Below, piece by piece: positions 37,193-45,700 of a DNA stretch of 64,000 nucleotides. The first letter of the stretch is position 1. Every line of letters starts with the position of its first letter. This DNA is from Fundicoccus ignavus. Lineage in GTDB: Bacteria; Bacillota; Bacilli; Lactobacillales; Aerococcaceae. The position numbers and the translations under genes were made by a program. The stretch lies in NCBI RefSeq assembly GCF_009659375.1, contig NZ_WJQT01000001.1, positions 124,001 to 188,000 on the forward strand, in the 5' to 3' direction. The notes beneath the pieces were generated by a model. It was not told the origin of the DNA, searched no databases, and worked only from the letters and a program-made list of their open reading frames with translations.

Positions 37193-39022
37193 ATGATGAA
37201 ATTTTCAAAAGAAACACGCCAACGTGCAATTGAGAAATTGCAAGAACGTGAATTGGACCTCTTAATTATTGGTGGGGGTATTACGGGTGCAGGTGTGGCG
37301 ATTCAAGCTGCCGCTAGTGGCTTAGAGACAGGTTTAATTGAAATGCAAGACTTTGCGGAAGGTACAAGTAGCCGTTCAACTAAATTAGTTCACGGTGGTA
37401 TCCGCTATTTAAAACAATTCGATGTGGAAGTTGTATCTGATACGGTAAAAGAGCGTGCAGTTGTTCAACAAATTGCACCGCATATTCCCAAAGCGGATCG
37501 TATGTTATTGCCGGTTTATGATGAGCCGAATTCAACCTTCAGCATGTTCCGTCTAAAAGTAGCGATGGACTTGTACGATTTATTGGCAGGTGTGACGGGG
37601 ACGCCACTTGCGAATAAAGAATTAACTAAAGAAGAAGTATTAGAACGCGAACCACAAATTAAAGCAGAAGGCTTATTAGGTGGGGGAGAATACTTAGACT
37701 ACATCAATAATGATGCGCGTCTGGTAATCGAGAACATTAAACGTGCCAACGAAGATGGTGCGTTAGTTGCTAGCCGTGTGAAAGCGGTCGGTTATTTAAA
37801 AGACGAAAACGGTAAAGTAACAGGTGTTAAAGCAGAAGATGTGTTAACAGGTAAAACGTTCGAGATTAAAGCCCGTATTGTGATTAACACAACTGGACCA
37901 TGGAGTGACGTTGTGCGTAACATGGATAATGCGGATGCACCGATTTTACAAATGCGTCCTACAAAAGGGGTTCACTTAGTGGTGGACAGCAGCAAGATTA
38001 AAGTACCGAATGCGACTTATTTCGATACTGGCTTAGGTGATGGCCGTATGGTCTTTGTTATCCCGCGTGAAAATAAGACATATTTTGGAACGACGGATAC
38101 GGATTATCATGAAGATTTAGCGCATCCGACGGTAACGAAAGAAGATGTTGATTACTTGCTGGAAGTGGTGAATAATCGTTTCCCTGAAGCGAAGATTACA
38201 CTGGCTGATATTGAAAGTAGCTGGGCTGGTTTGCGTCCGTTAATTTCTGGTAATAATGCGTCGGATTACAATGGTGGTGACAATGGCGCGATTTCGGATG
38301 AAAGCTTCGATAATTTAATCGCAACAGTGAGCCGTTACTTGAACAAAGAAGCAAGCCGTGACGATGTGACAGAAGCAATTGTGTCAATCGAAAGTAATTC
38401 TTCAGAGAAGAGCCCATCAACTATTTCACGTGGTAGTGCTCTAGATATTGATGCGAACGGTTTAGTAACGCTAGCTGGTGGTAAAATTACCGACTACCGT
38501 AAGATGGCTGAGGGGGCAATGCAGGCAATTATCGAGATTCTTGCTGAAAACTATGGTCGTCGTTACACATTGGTCAACTCGAAAACTTATCCAGTTTCAG
38601 GTGGGGAATTAAACCCATCCAATGTTGAATCTGAGTTAGAGACAATTGCGAGCTTAGGTGTAAAACGTGGTTTAGAATTGGCAGATGCACGTTATATTGC
38701 GAACGTCTTTGGTTCAAATGCACCGCGTGTTTACAATTTAGCGAAAGATTTGGAAGCGGCCGAAGGCTTATCATTACGCGAAACGTTGGTATTACACTAT
38801 ACAATGCGTGAAGAAATGGTCTTAACACCGGTTGACTACTTCTTAAGAAGAACCAATCATTTATTATTCATGCGTGAAACTTTAGATGATTTAATTGCGC
38901 CAATTTCAAATGAAATGGCTAAGTTCTTAGGCTGGACTGACGAAGAAAAAGCCGCTCACTTAGCTGACTTAGACAATGTTTTAGCTGAAAGTGATTTAAG
39001 AGCAATGAAAGAAGCAAACTAA
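37193..39022 (+). CDS. glpO: Alpha-glycerophosphate oxidase (H2O2-forming)
   Basis: 609-aa FAD enzyme oxidising glycerol 3-phosphate to dihydroxyacetone phosphate with oxygen, making H2O2. The N-terminus has LLIIGGGITGAGVAIQAA (FAD) and SSRSTKLVHGGIRYLKQF. The insert around residues 355-405 (ISGNNASDYNGGDNGAISDE and beyond), with total length about 609, is typical of oxidase-type GlpO and absent from shorter GlpD dehydrogenases (about 555 aa). It follows glpK by 13 bases, with AAGGAGAG upstream. Confidence 0.94.
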   Translation: MMKFSKETRQRAIEKLQERELDLLIIGGGITGAGVAIQAAASGLETGLIEMQDFAEGTSSRSTKLVHGGIRYLKQFDVEVVSDTVKERAVVQQIAPHIPKADRMLLPVYDEPNSTFSMFRLKVAMDLYDLLAGVTGTPLANKELTKEEVLEREPQIKAEGLLGGGEYLDYINNDARLVIENIKRANEDGALVASRVKAVGYLKDENGKVTGVKAEDVLTGKTFEIKARIVINTTGPWSDVVRNMDNADAPILQMRPTKGVHLVVDSSKIKVPNATYFDTGLGDGRMVFVIPRENKTYFGTTDTDYHEDLAHPTVTKEDVDYLLEVVNNRFPEAKITLADIESSWAGLRPLISGNNASDYNGGDNGAISDESFDNLIATVSRYLNKEASRDDVTEAIVSIESNSSEKSPSTISRGSALDIDANGLVTLAGGKITDYRKMAEGAMQAIIEILAENYGRRYTLVNSKTYPVSGGELNPSNVESELETIASLGVKRGLELADARYIANVFGSNAPRVYNLAKDLEAAEGLSLRETLVLHYTMREEMVLTPVDYFLRRTNHLLFMRETLDDLIAPISNEMAKFLGWTDEEKAAHLADLDNVLAESDLRAMKEAN

Positions 39023-39038
39023 TTACAAAATATGAACG

Positions 39039-39072
39039 ACAGGGCTCAGCCTGAATTTGGCCGAGTCCCTGT
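39039..39072 (+). other. Intercistronic stem-loop between glpO and glpF
   Basis: ACAGGG with CTC and GCC inside pairs with GGCC, GAG and CCCTGT. No T-run follows. It could be an RNA-processing or stability element that sets the GlpF level relative to GlpK/GlpO. Confidence 0.55.
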
Positions 39073-39091
39073 ATAATTGAGGAGAATAAAT

Positions 39092-39796
39092 ATGGGATCT
39101 GAATTTATTGGAGAATTAATTGGGACATTTATTTTAGTATTACTTGGAAACGGTATCGTAGCAGGAAACGTGCTAGACAAAACAAAAAGTAACAATGCTG
39201 GTTGGTTAACGATCACAATTGGTTGGGGGATTGCGGTAACAATGGGTGCCTTCGTATCAGGTTACATGAGTCCAGCTCACTTAAACCCAGCCGTAACCAT
39301 TGCTTTTGCAGTAGCAGGTAGCTTACCATGGGCTTCTGTATTGCCTTATATAGCAGCACAAATGATTGGTGCTTTTTTAGGTTCAGTTGTTGTTTGGTTA
39401 CAATACAAAGATCACTACGACATTACTGAAGATCAAGGTGCAATATTAGGTTCATTCGCAACTGGACCAGCCATTTACAATCCAGTAACAAACATGATCA
39501 GTGAAATTGTTGGAACATTCATGTTAATGTTTGGTATCCTTTCATTCTCTAACTACGATACCTTCCCTTGGGCAGGAAACTTAGTAACTGGTGCGTTAAT
39601 TATCGGGATTGGTTTATCATTAGGTGGAACAACTGGTTACGCGATTAATCCTGCTCGTGACTTGGGACCACGTATCGCTCACGCTATCTTACCAATTGCG
39701 AACAAGGGTGATTCAGACTGGAAATACGCTTGGATTCCTGTAGTAGCACCAATTATTGGAGCTTTATTAGCTGTTGGAATTTACGGCCTAATTTAA
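39092..39796 (+). CDS. glpF: Glycerol uptake facilitator (aquaglyceroporin)
   Basis: 234-aa MIP-family channel for glycerol diffusion. Both NPA-type pore motifs are present: HLNPAVT (about residue 68) and AINPARD (about residue 190), and there are six membrane segments. The Asp after the second NPAR is the glycerol-channel signature. I start at the ATG at 39092 behind GAGGAG rather than a TTG 15 bases earlier. It ends the glp operon. Confidence 0.95.
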   Translation: MGSEFIGELIGTFILVLLGNGIVAGNVLDKTKSNNAGWLTITIGWGIAVTMGAFVSGYMSPAHLNPAVTIAFAVAGSLPWASVLPYIAAQMIGAFLGSVVVWLQYKDHYDITEDQGAILGSFATGPAIYNPVTNMISEIVGTFMLMFGILSFSNYDTFPWAGNLVTGALIIGIGLSLGGTTGYAINPARDLGPRIAHAILPIANKGDSDWKYAWIPVVAPIIGALLAVGIYGLI

Positions 39797-39808
39797 TCAT
39801 ACATCTAA

Positions 39809-39846
39809 CGCGCAATGCCATGAACTTGGTGTTGCGCTTTAATTTT
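39809..39846 (+). terminator. Terminator of the glp operon
   Basis: GCGCAATGCC pairs with GGTGTTGCGC, then TTTAATTTT. The 39847-40320 stretch has no supportable gene. Confidence 0.7.
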
Positions 39847-40324
39847 ATAGAATTTGAAGTTTAATGATTAATCGTCATACACGACTCGCTTTCATGGTTG
39901 GGTACTACGTATTATGATAACGCAATCTGCATGATTTTTAATGGAATAAGATAATCGAAAGGCCCTTCGCCTCTAGCGTGTTCGGTCACTTTACTCTCTA
40001 CTTTTGGCTAGGTTAATGTGCATTCTTTTTGATGGACAATAAAACATAATGTATGTTCGTTTCGACAACTTGCTAGCTGAGTTATAAGCGATTCGTAAGC
40101 TCGCTATTGTTACATACATACAAACCAAACTGGTATTACTCCAATTACTACAAGTTTTTCAGCATCTTCACCCAATATAATTCCACTCGTCACACGGTTA
40201 AAATGTTTACGATTAGTATCACTTCCTCAGTCTGCATATTTTCATTAAATTATCCCCTTCACAATATTGCTGCAAATTCATTCCAATTAGCCCAATTACT
40301 ATTTTGAATAAGTTATCAGAATGT

Positions 40325-40364
40325 TTTGTGCACAAAGCACATTATTTGTTCGTTTTGAACAAAT
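40325..40364. promoter_or_regulatory. Two palindromes before the cupin gene
   Basis: TTTGTGCACAAA (40325-40336) is a perfect 12-bp palindrome. ATTTGTTC and GAACAAAT (40344-40351 and 40357-40364) are perfect 8-bp arms around GTTTT. Both share the TTTGT/ACAAA half. They sit about 100 bases upstream of the cupin gene, as operators would. Confidence 0.5.
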
Positions 40365-40453
40365 CCGGCGCAAATTTTAGTCAAAAACAATATGTGAAAC
40401 GTTGAGCAAACTAGTTATGATTAAGTTACAAATAAGAGATAGGGGGAAGCGAT

Positions 40454-40849
40454 ATGTCACTAGAAATGATTGCACGTGAAGATTTAAAGGAAAGAATTTT
40501 TCATTGGCCACAGCTAGAACAATTTAGAGATGAAGCTGCAACGAAGACAATTTTATATGAAACATCTAATACAGTTGGTGCAGTTTGGTGCATGAAGCCA
40601 GGACAAACTTTGCCTATTCATTCGCATAGTTGTGCAGATGACATTTGGGTAGTAATTGAAGGAATAGCAGAATTTTATCCTGAATGTGGTAAGAAAGTAA
40701 CGATTAAAGCAGGAGACATCGTGTTAGCACGCGCAGGTGAAAAGCACGGAATGACGAATACATCGGATGCAAACTTTGTTATGTTAGGTATTGCTGGACC
40801 AACTCCCATAGGTTTTATTTCTCATGAAGCACAACACTTTATAGCATGA
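40454..40849 (+). CDS. Small cupin-domain protein
   Basis: 131-aa single-domain cupin. Metal ligands are visible: IHSHSCADDIWVVIEG supplies two His and possibly an acidic ligand of motif 1, and AGEKHGM supplies the His of motif 2. Such proteins bind small acids or act as isomerases or dioxygenases; none can be chosen here. AGGGGGAAG precedes the start. It lies 28 bases upstream of a D-2-hydroxyacid dehydrogenase and shares its terminator, so a joint role in hydroxy- or keto-acid use is likely. Confidence 0.8.
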   Translation: MSLEMIAREDLKERIFHWPQLEQFRDEAATKTILYETSNTVGAVWCMKPGQTLPIHSHSCADDIWVVIEGIAEFYPECGKKVTIKAGDIVLARAGEKHGMTNTSDANFVMLGIAGPTPIGFISHEAQHFIA

Positions 40850-40877
40850 ATAACCAAAAAAGATAAGGAGAATTTAT

Positions 40878-41834
40878 ATGCGTATTAAACTATTGGAACC
40901 ATTAAATGTACCACACGAGTTGATTGAGGAATTAGCTGCACCTATAAGAGCAAAAGGGCATGAATTTATCTATTATAAAGAAAAAACAACAGACCTAACT
41001 GAATTAGCTGAACGCAGTAAAGATGCGGATGTGGTAATGATTGCGAATAATCCTTACCCAACAGAAGTTATTGAGCAAGCAAAGAACTTACAATATATTA
41101 ACGTTGCCTTTACAGGTGTTGATCATGTCGGTCTAACGTCGATTCAGAACCAAGAAATTCTATTATCGAATGCGGCAGGTTATGCGAACCAAGCAGTTGC
41201 GGAACTGTGTGTTGGCCTGACACTCGACCTATACCGTAAAATTACACAAGGAAACGCAGAAATCCGTGACGAAAACTTTCCTGGACCTTTTCAAGGTGGC
41301 GAAATCAACGGCAAAATTGTAGGAGTGATCGGAACAGGTAAAATCGGCTTAGTCACAGCACAATTATACAAAGCTTTCGGTGCTAGATTAGTTGCCTACG
41401 ATCCGTTTCCGAATCCAAACGCAGTAGCATTAGGGATTCAATACCTAACGCTAGATGAGGTGTTAGCACAAGCTGATATCGTGACCCTTCACCTACCTTT
41501 ATTACCATCTACCAAAGGATTGATATCGGCTGATAAATTCCAATTAATGAAGAAATCCGCAATTCTGATTAACTGTGCACGTGGACCGATTGTCGATAAC
41601 GCAGCACTTGCTGAAGCGCTGAATACTGGACAAATTGCAGGAGCGGGTATTGATGTCTTTGATATGGAACCACCAATTCCAGCAGACTATCCATTATTAA
41701 ATGCTAAGAATGCGATATTAACACCACACATTGGCTTCTTAACAAATGAAGCAATGGTTAAGAGAGCTCGTATTGCTTTTGATAATATCTTAGCCTTCTT
41801 GGATGGCACACCTCAAAACTTAATAGCTAAATAA
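40878..41834 (+). CDS. D-isomer-specific 2-hydroxyacid dehydrogenase
   Basis: 318-aa NAD-dependent reductase of 2-keto acids. The Rossmann motif is GVIGTGKIGLVTAQ (about residue 148). Catalytic residues are Arg in NCARGPIVD, Glu in DMEPP and His in TPHIGFLT. Length and order match the D-lactate/phosphoglycerate/hydroxypyruvate reductase group; the exact substrate is not evident. It is the second gene of the cupin operon and has a strong AAGGAG site. Confidence 0.88.
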   Translation: MRIKLLEPLNVPHELIEELAAPIRAKGHEFIYYKEKTTDLTELAERSKDADVVMIANNPYPTEVIEQAKNLQYINVAFTGVDHVGLTSIQNQEILLSNAAGYANQAVAELCVGLTLDLYRKITQGNAEIRDENFPGPFQGGEINGKIVGVIGTGKIGLVTAQLYKAFGARLVAYDPFPNPNAVALGIQYLTLDEVLAQADIVTLHLPLLPSTKGLISADKFQLMKKSAILINCARGPIVDNAALAEALNTGQIAGAGIDVFDMEPPIPADYPLLNAKNAILTPHIGFLTNEAMVKRARIAFDNILAFLDGTPQNLIAK

Positions 41835-41846
41835 ATAATACTTACT

Positions 41847-41879
41847 ACGCAATATCATTTAATTGGTGTTGCGTTTTTT
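41847..41879 (+). terminator. Terminator of the cupin/dehydrogenase operon
   Basis: ACGCAATATC pairs with GGTGTTGCGT, followed by TTTTTG. Confidence 0.8.
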
Positions 41880-42039
41880 GACAAAATAGGAACGATTATT
41901 GCTTCAATTCCATGCGAATTCTAATTAAAGTCAAGCTTACTTTAAAGTCTTTCTATAATATTGACACACATTTAAAGTATTAACTATAAGCAGAAGGTAA
42001 TGAAATGTAATCAATTAAAACAATGAGGATTAATTAAAC

Positions 42040-42300
42040 GGATCATGAGATTGTGCATCAATTAGAAGTGTTTACGCTAGAGTAGCTAGATGTAGATTTA
42101 GTAATTATCAAGGTTTCTTATTCTTTAATGAACTATAAGGACATGCACGCTTTCAAAAAACGAGAGTTATCATTATAGATTGCTATATGGGAGTGAATCG
42201 CATAGGTAGTTTGTCAGAATATGTTTGCGTAACAGCAGAATGGCTAGTTGCTTTTCCAGAAGGTCTAATTATATTAATACTTTTATTTTCAAAACAATAA
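42040..42300 (+). pseudogene. Coding-like remnant with stops, unidentified
   Basis: One frame reads HEIVHQLEVFTLE, stop, LDVDLVIIKVSYSLMNYKDM and onwards with another stop. I cannot assign a family. The rest of 41880-42306 holds nothing else that I can name. Confidence 0.25.
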
Positions 42301-42306
42301 ATCGCA

Positions 42307-42337
42307 CTAAAAAGGACGAACTCAACAGCTCGTCCTC
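42307..42337 (-). terminator. Terminator of the aldehyde dehydrogenase gene (minus strand)
   Basis: On the minus strand AGGACGA and TCGTCCT pair and are followed by TTTTTAG. Confidence 0.7.
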
Positions 42338-42361
42338 TAAAGTTATTCAATCATTTATTTC

Positions 42362-43834
42362 TTAATACATCCCACGACTCTGACCACTCAAATCAATGTA
42401 AATATTCTTAGACTGTGAATAAGCGTCTAGAATCATCTTATGCGTTTCACGTCCAATACCCGAGTTCTTGTAGCCACCAAATGGAGCTCCAGCCTCGAAG
42501 CCAGCATAAGTATTGACCCACATACGACCAGTACGTACACCACGAGCCACTTTAAAGGCTGTGTTTAAATTGCTTGTCCAAACGCCACCACCAAGACCGT
42601 ATTCATTATCGTTAGCCATTGCGATGACTTCATCGGCATCTTTAAATTTAATCACAACACCCACTGGGCCGAAGATTTCTTCTTGAGCAATGCGTAAATC
42701 GTTAGTTGCCTCAAATAGAGTTGGTTGATAGAAAGCACCATTTGATAATTCGCCCTCTGTATAGCGACTACCACCCGTTAATAATTTAGCGCCTTCCTCT
42801 TTACCAATTTGAACGTATTTCTCAATTGTCTTCACTTGATTTTCGTTTACTTGAGAACCCATTTGAGTAGCTGCATCTAAAGGACTGCCCACTTTGACTT
42901 TCTTGAATTCTTCTACTAAGCGACCAACGAATTCGTCATAAACGGATTCCTGTACAAAAATTCTTGATCCAGCTGAACACACTTGACCTTGGTTAAACAG
43001 AATACCTAGAGAGACACCTTCTAAGGCTAAATCCATATCCATGTCTTCGAAGAAAATATTCGCTGATTTACCACCCAATTCTAGAGTAGAAGGAATTAAG
43101 TTTTCAGCAGCTGAAATTCCAATTCGGCGGCCAATTTCAGTTGAACCAGTAAAGGCGATTTTATCGATTCCTTTGTGGTGTTGTAAATATTCGCCTGATT
43201 TAGAGCCGCGTCCTGTTACTAAGTTAAAGACACCTTTAGGCAGAACGTCGTTTAGTATTTTGGCTAATTCTAAGACACTTAATGAAGTACTTGAAGAAGG
43301 GCTGAATACAATTGTGTTACCAGCTGCTAGCGCAGGCGCAATTTTCCAAGCGGCCATTAAGAATGGGAAATTCCAAGGCACAATTTGCGCAACGACACCA
43401 ATTGGCTCGCGTAAAATCATAGACATTGTTTGATCGCTTAGCATTTTCACTGTATCTTCTTCAGAACGAATTACGCCGGCGAAATATCTAAAGTGATCGA
43501 CTGCTAATGGGATATCGGCTCCCGAAGTCTCACGAATTGGCTTTCCGTTATCTAAAGATTCGACCTCAGCAAAGAAGTCTAACTTCGCTTCAATGCGGTC
43601 AGCAATTTCTAGGAGGATGGCAGAACGCTCTTTGACGTCCGAACTTCCCCAAGATTTAAAGGCTGCTTGAGCCGCCGCCACTGCTTGGTCAACATCTTCG
43701 TTAGTCGCATCGACAATGGTAGCGAGTGCTTCGCCGTTCGCTGGGTTATAAGAGGTAATCGTATCAGTACCAGACCCTTGCGTCCAAACACCATCAATGA
43801 GCAACATGTAATCTTTTTCTAATTCAATCGACAT
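42362..43834 (-). CDS. NAD-dependent aldehyde dehydrogenase
   Basis: 490-aa member of the ALDH superfamily, oxidising an aldehyde to its acid. Substrate-loop and cofactor motifs are VPWNFPFLMAAWKIAPALAA, AFTGSTEIGRRI, catalytic Glu in LELGGKSAN and catalytic Cys in NQGQVCSAGSR. The C-terminal GAPFGGYKNSGIGRE is typical of betaine/acetaldehyde-type enzymes; the substrate is not fixed. AGGAGTGAGAG lies upstream. It is monocistronic and distinct from the ALDH in the carotenoid cluster. Confidence 0.9.
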   Translation of the reverse strand: MSIELEKDYMLLIDGVWTQGSGTDTITSYNPANGEALATIVDATNEDVDQAVAAAQAAFKSWGSSDVKERSAILLEIADRIEAKLDFFAEVESLDNGKPIRETSGADIPLAVDHFRYFAGVIRSEEDTVKMLSDQTMSMILREPIGVVAQIVPWNFPFLMAAWKIAPALAAGNTIVFSPSSSTSLSVLELAKILNDVLPKGVFNLVTGRGSKSGEYLQHHKGIDKIAFTGSTEIGRRIGISAAENLIPSTLELGGKSANIFFEDMDMDLALEGVSLGILFNQGQVCSAGSRIFVQESVYDEFVGRLVEEFKKVKVGSPLDAATQMGSQVNENQVKTIEKYVQIGKEEGAKLLTGGSRYTEGELSNGAFYQPTLFEATNDLRIAQEEIFGPVGVVIKFKDADEVIAMANDNEYGLGGGVWTSNLNTAFKVARGVRTGRMWVNTYAGFEAGAPFGGYKNSGIGRETHKMILDAYSQSKNIYIDLSGQSRGMY

Positions 43835-44004
43835 TCTCTCACTCCTATTTCATTTAATGGTTAAAGCATAGCGTAAAAATAAAACGGTTTCAACTCAGTG
43901 TTTCGCTAGACGCAACATGAATAAAACTTAATCATTGCTTAAGCCTTTAGGCACAAGCTTACTAAATGTCTATGAAATATTTTCATATTGAGTATGAAAA
44001 TAGG

Positions 44005-44931
44005 TTATATTTGTCGGATTTTATCTCGGAAAGTTCCGATAAAAGCTTGATCAAATTGACTTAATTGGCGATTACTTTGATGGGCAATAAAGAAATCTAC
44101 GGATATTAAATCAGCATTAATAGGGTAAAGATTGAAGGACAAGTGTTGATCGGTATAGCCAATAATACTCTCGGGGATAAATGTAACACCCGCATTGTGC
44201 TGAGATAATTGGGAAACGGTATAAATATTCTCACTCTCTAAAATAACTTGAGCGGTTACTCCATAACGTTGACACAAGCGATCAATTTGTCGCCGAATCG
44301 CTGAACCGCTTTTGGTTAAAACGAGTGGTTCAGCTAATAGTTCGTTCATCGCAATCGTGTTAGCAGGCAAATAAGTTTGGCCTTCTTGATAAAAACGTGA
44401 TTGTGTTGGAATGATGGCATAATAGAGATGACTTCCGACCGCTTCAACATTCAAACTGGGTGAGACGGTCTCGGGATTTTGCCCGATATAAAAATCAATT
44501 TCTCCGGATAAAGCTTTCATTTCATTATTTCTTGGAATGTCTTCTGTGATGTTGATGGACACACTTGGATAGCGTTCGAGAAACTTTGGTAAAGTTAGTG
44601 GTAATAAATAAGTGGCTAAACTCGATAGAATACCGATTTTTAATTTCACAGCATCCGTCGTGCGGGCTTCCGTAATCGTTTGGAATAACTGTTGCTTATC
44701 CTTTTCTGCAGCGACTAAATAGTCGTAGTACAATTTACCAGTTTCTGTCAGCTGCAATTGCGGACTTTGACGATTAATGATTTCAGCACCTAATTCTTCC
44801 TCTAATTTCTTAATAAATTGGGTCAAATAAGGCTGAGAAATATATAAATCCTTAGCGGCTTTTGTAAATGACTGATGCTTCAACAAGGCTTCTATAAACG
44901 GTAAAGCGTGAATAGAGTATAGGCTGGACAT
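44005..44931 (-). CDS. LysR-family regulator, probably of the hcrAB-like operon
   Basis: 308-aa LysR-type regulator: N-terminal winged helix with HQSFTKAAKDLYISQPYLTQFIKKLE and a C-terminal periplasmic-binding-like effector domain. I start at the ATG at 44931 because AAAGAGGTG is well spaced; an upstream in-frame codon adds MRKRCC without a site. It is divergent from the reductase genes with 164 bases between, the standard LysR arrangement. In Lactiplantibacillus plantarum a LysR gene likewise flanks the hydroxycinnamate reductase genes. The effector may be the substrate of HcrB. Confidence 0.88.
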   Translation of the reverse strand: MSSLYSIHALPFIEALLKHQSFTKAAKDLYISQPYLTQFIKKLEEELGAEIINRQSPQLQLTETGKLYYDYLVAAEKDKQQLFQTITEARTTDAVKLKIGILSSLATYLLPLTLPKFLERYPSVSINITEDIPRNNEMKALSGEIDFYIGQNPETVSPSLNVEAVGSHLYYAIIPTQSRFYQEGQTYLPANTIAMNELLAEPLVLTKSGSAIRRQIDRLCQRYGVTAQVILESENIYTVSQLSQHNAGVTFIPESIIGYTDQHLSFNLYPINADLISVDFFIAHQSNRQLSQFDQAFIGTFRDKIRQI

Positions 44932-44987
44932 ACAGCACCTCTTTCGCATTATAACTTTTTACTTATAATACCATAATAATATAAATA

Positions 44988-45017
44988 TTTCACAAAATAC
45001 TTTAAAAATTCTATTAT
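44988..45017 (+). promoter_or_regulatory. Promoter of the hcrAB-like operon
   Basis: TTTCAC (44988-44993) and TATTAT (45012-45017) are 18 bases apart. The upstream AT-rich palindromic stretch (around 44965-44985) is where a LysR T-N11-A box would be expected. Confidence 0.4.
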
Positions 45018-45095
45018 GTAGGTAAGAAGTAAACGTATTAGGAGTAATTTTTTTAATGTTTAATGCTCAAAAAATCACAATAAAGGATGGTAATT

Positions 45096-45686
45096 ATGAA
45101 ATTAATCGCAATAGTCGGTACAAACTCTGCGCGTTCAACTAATCGCAAGTTACTAAAATTTATCCAAACACATTTCGCTGAACAAGCTTCAATTGAATTA
45201 GTAGAAATTGATGATATTCCTGCCTTCAATGAACCGAGTGATCGCCAAGCGCCTACGCAAGTCCAAATTTTATCAGACAAAATATTGTCAGCAGATGGGG
45301 TGATTATCAGTACACCAGAGTATGATCATTCGATACCCGCAGTCTTAAAAAGTGTACTAGAGTGGCTATCTTATACGACTCAGCCTCTAATTGATAAACC
45401 AGTCTTAATTACGGGTGCATCATTGGGCTCATTGGGGTCGTCGAGAGCTCAAGCGCATTTGAAACAAATATTAGATGCGCCTGAAATTAAAGCACGTATA
45501 ATGCCGAGTGCTGAATTTCTATTAGGTCATTCAGGTCAAGCGTTTGATGATGAGGGACAACTAACCAATTCGGAAAAAGTCGCAGAACTGGAAATTATTT
45601 TTGCGGAATTTATCCAATTTGTTGAGATAACAAATCAGTTATTAGCTGCTCAAACAAAGACTAAACAAGCATTTTCTTGGAAATAA
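45096..45686 (+). CDS. NADPH-dependent FMN reductase-like protein (HcrA-like)
   Basis: 196-aa flavodoxin-fold reductase. [21 protein letters not shown] at the start binds the FMN phosphate; the family motif [20 protein letters not shown] follows near residue 80. The ATG at 45096 follows AAAGGATGG. It is about 50 percent similar to the N-terminal domain of the following gene (shared GTNxxxSxNRxLLKF and SRxQxHLxQILDAP), so the pair arose by duplication and fusion. By analogy with HcrA of L. plantarum it supplies electrons to the HcrB-like reductase. Confidence 0.8.
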   Translation: MKLIAIVGTNSARSTNRKLLKFIQTHFAEQASIELVEIDDIPAFNEPSDRQAPTQVQILSDKILSADGVIISTPEYDHSIPAVLKSVLEWLSYTTQPLIDKPVLITGASLGSLGSSRAQAHLKQILDAPEIKARIMPSAEFLLGHSGQAFDDEGQLTNSEKVAELEIIFAEFIQFVEITNQLLAAQTKTKQAFSWK

Positions 45687-45700
45687 AAGGAGGAAGTAAG

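Noticed and set aside
40107-40307. 66-codon frame between glpF and the cupin gene.
   Set aside because: No ribosome site, low-complexity composition, no recognisable domain.
43041-43433. Long open frame opposite the aldehyde dehydrogenase.
   Set aside because: Antisense shadow of a clearly conserved gene; no start signals.
44991-45009. CAAAATACTTTAAAA recurs near 6579 and, in a close form, at 7546.
   Set aside because: Short and AT-rich; the first two contexts are unrelated and I could not extend the match.
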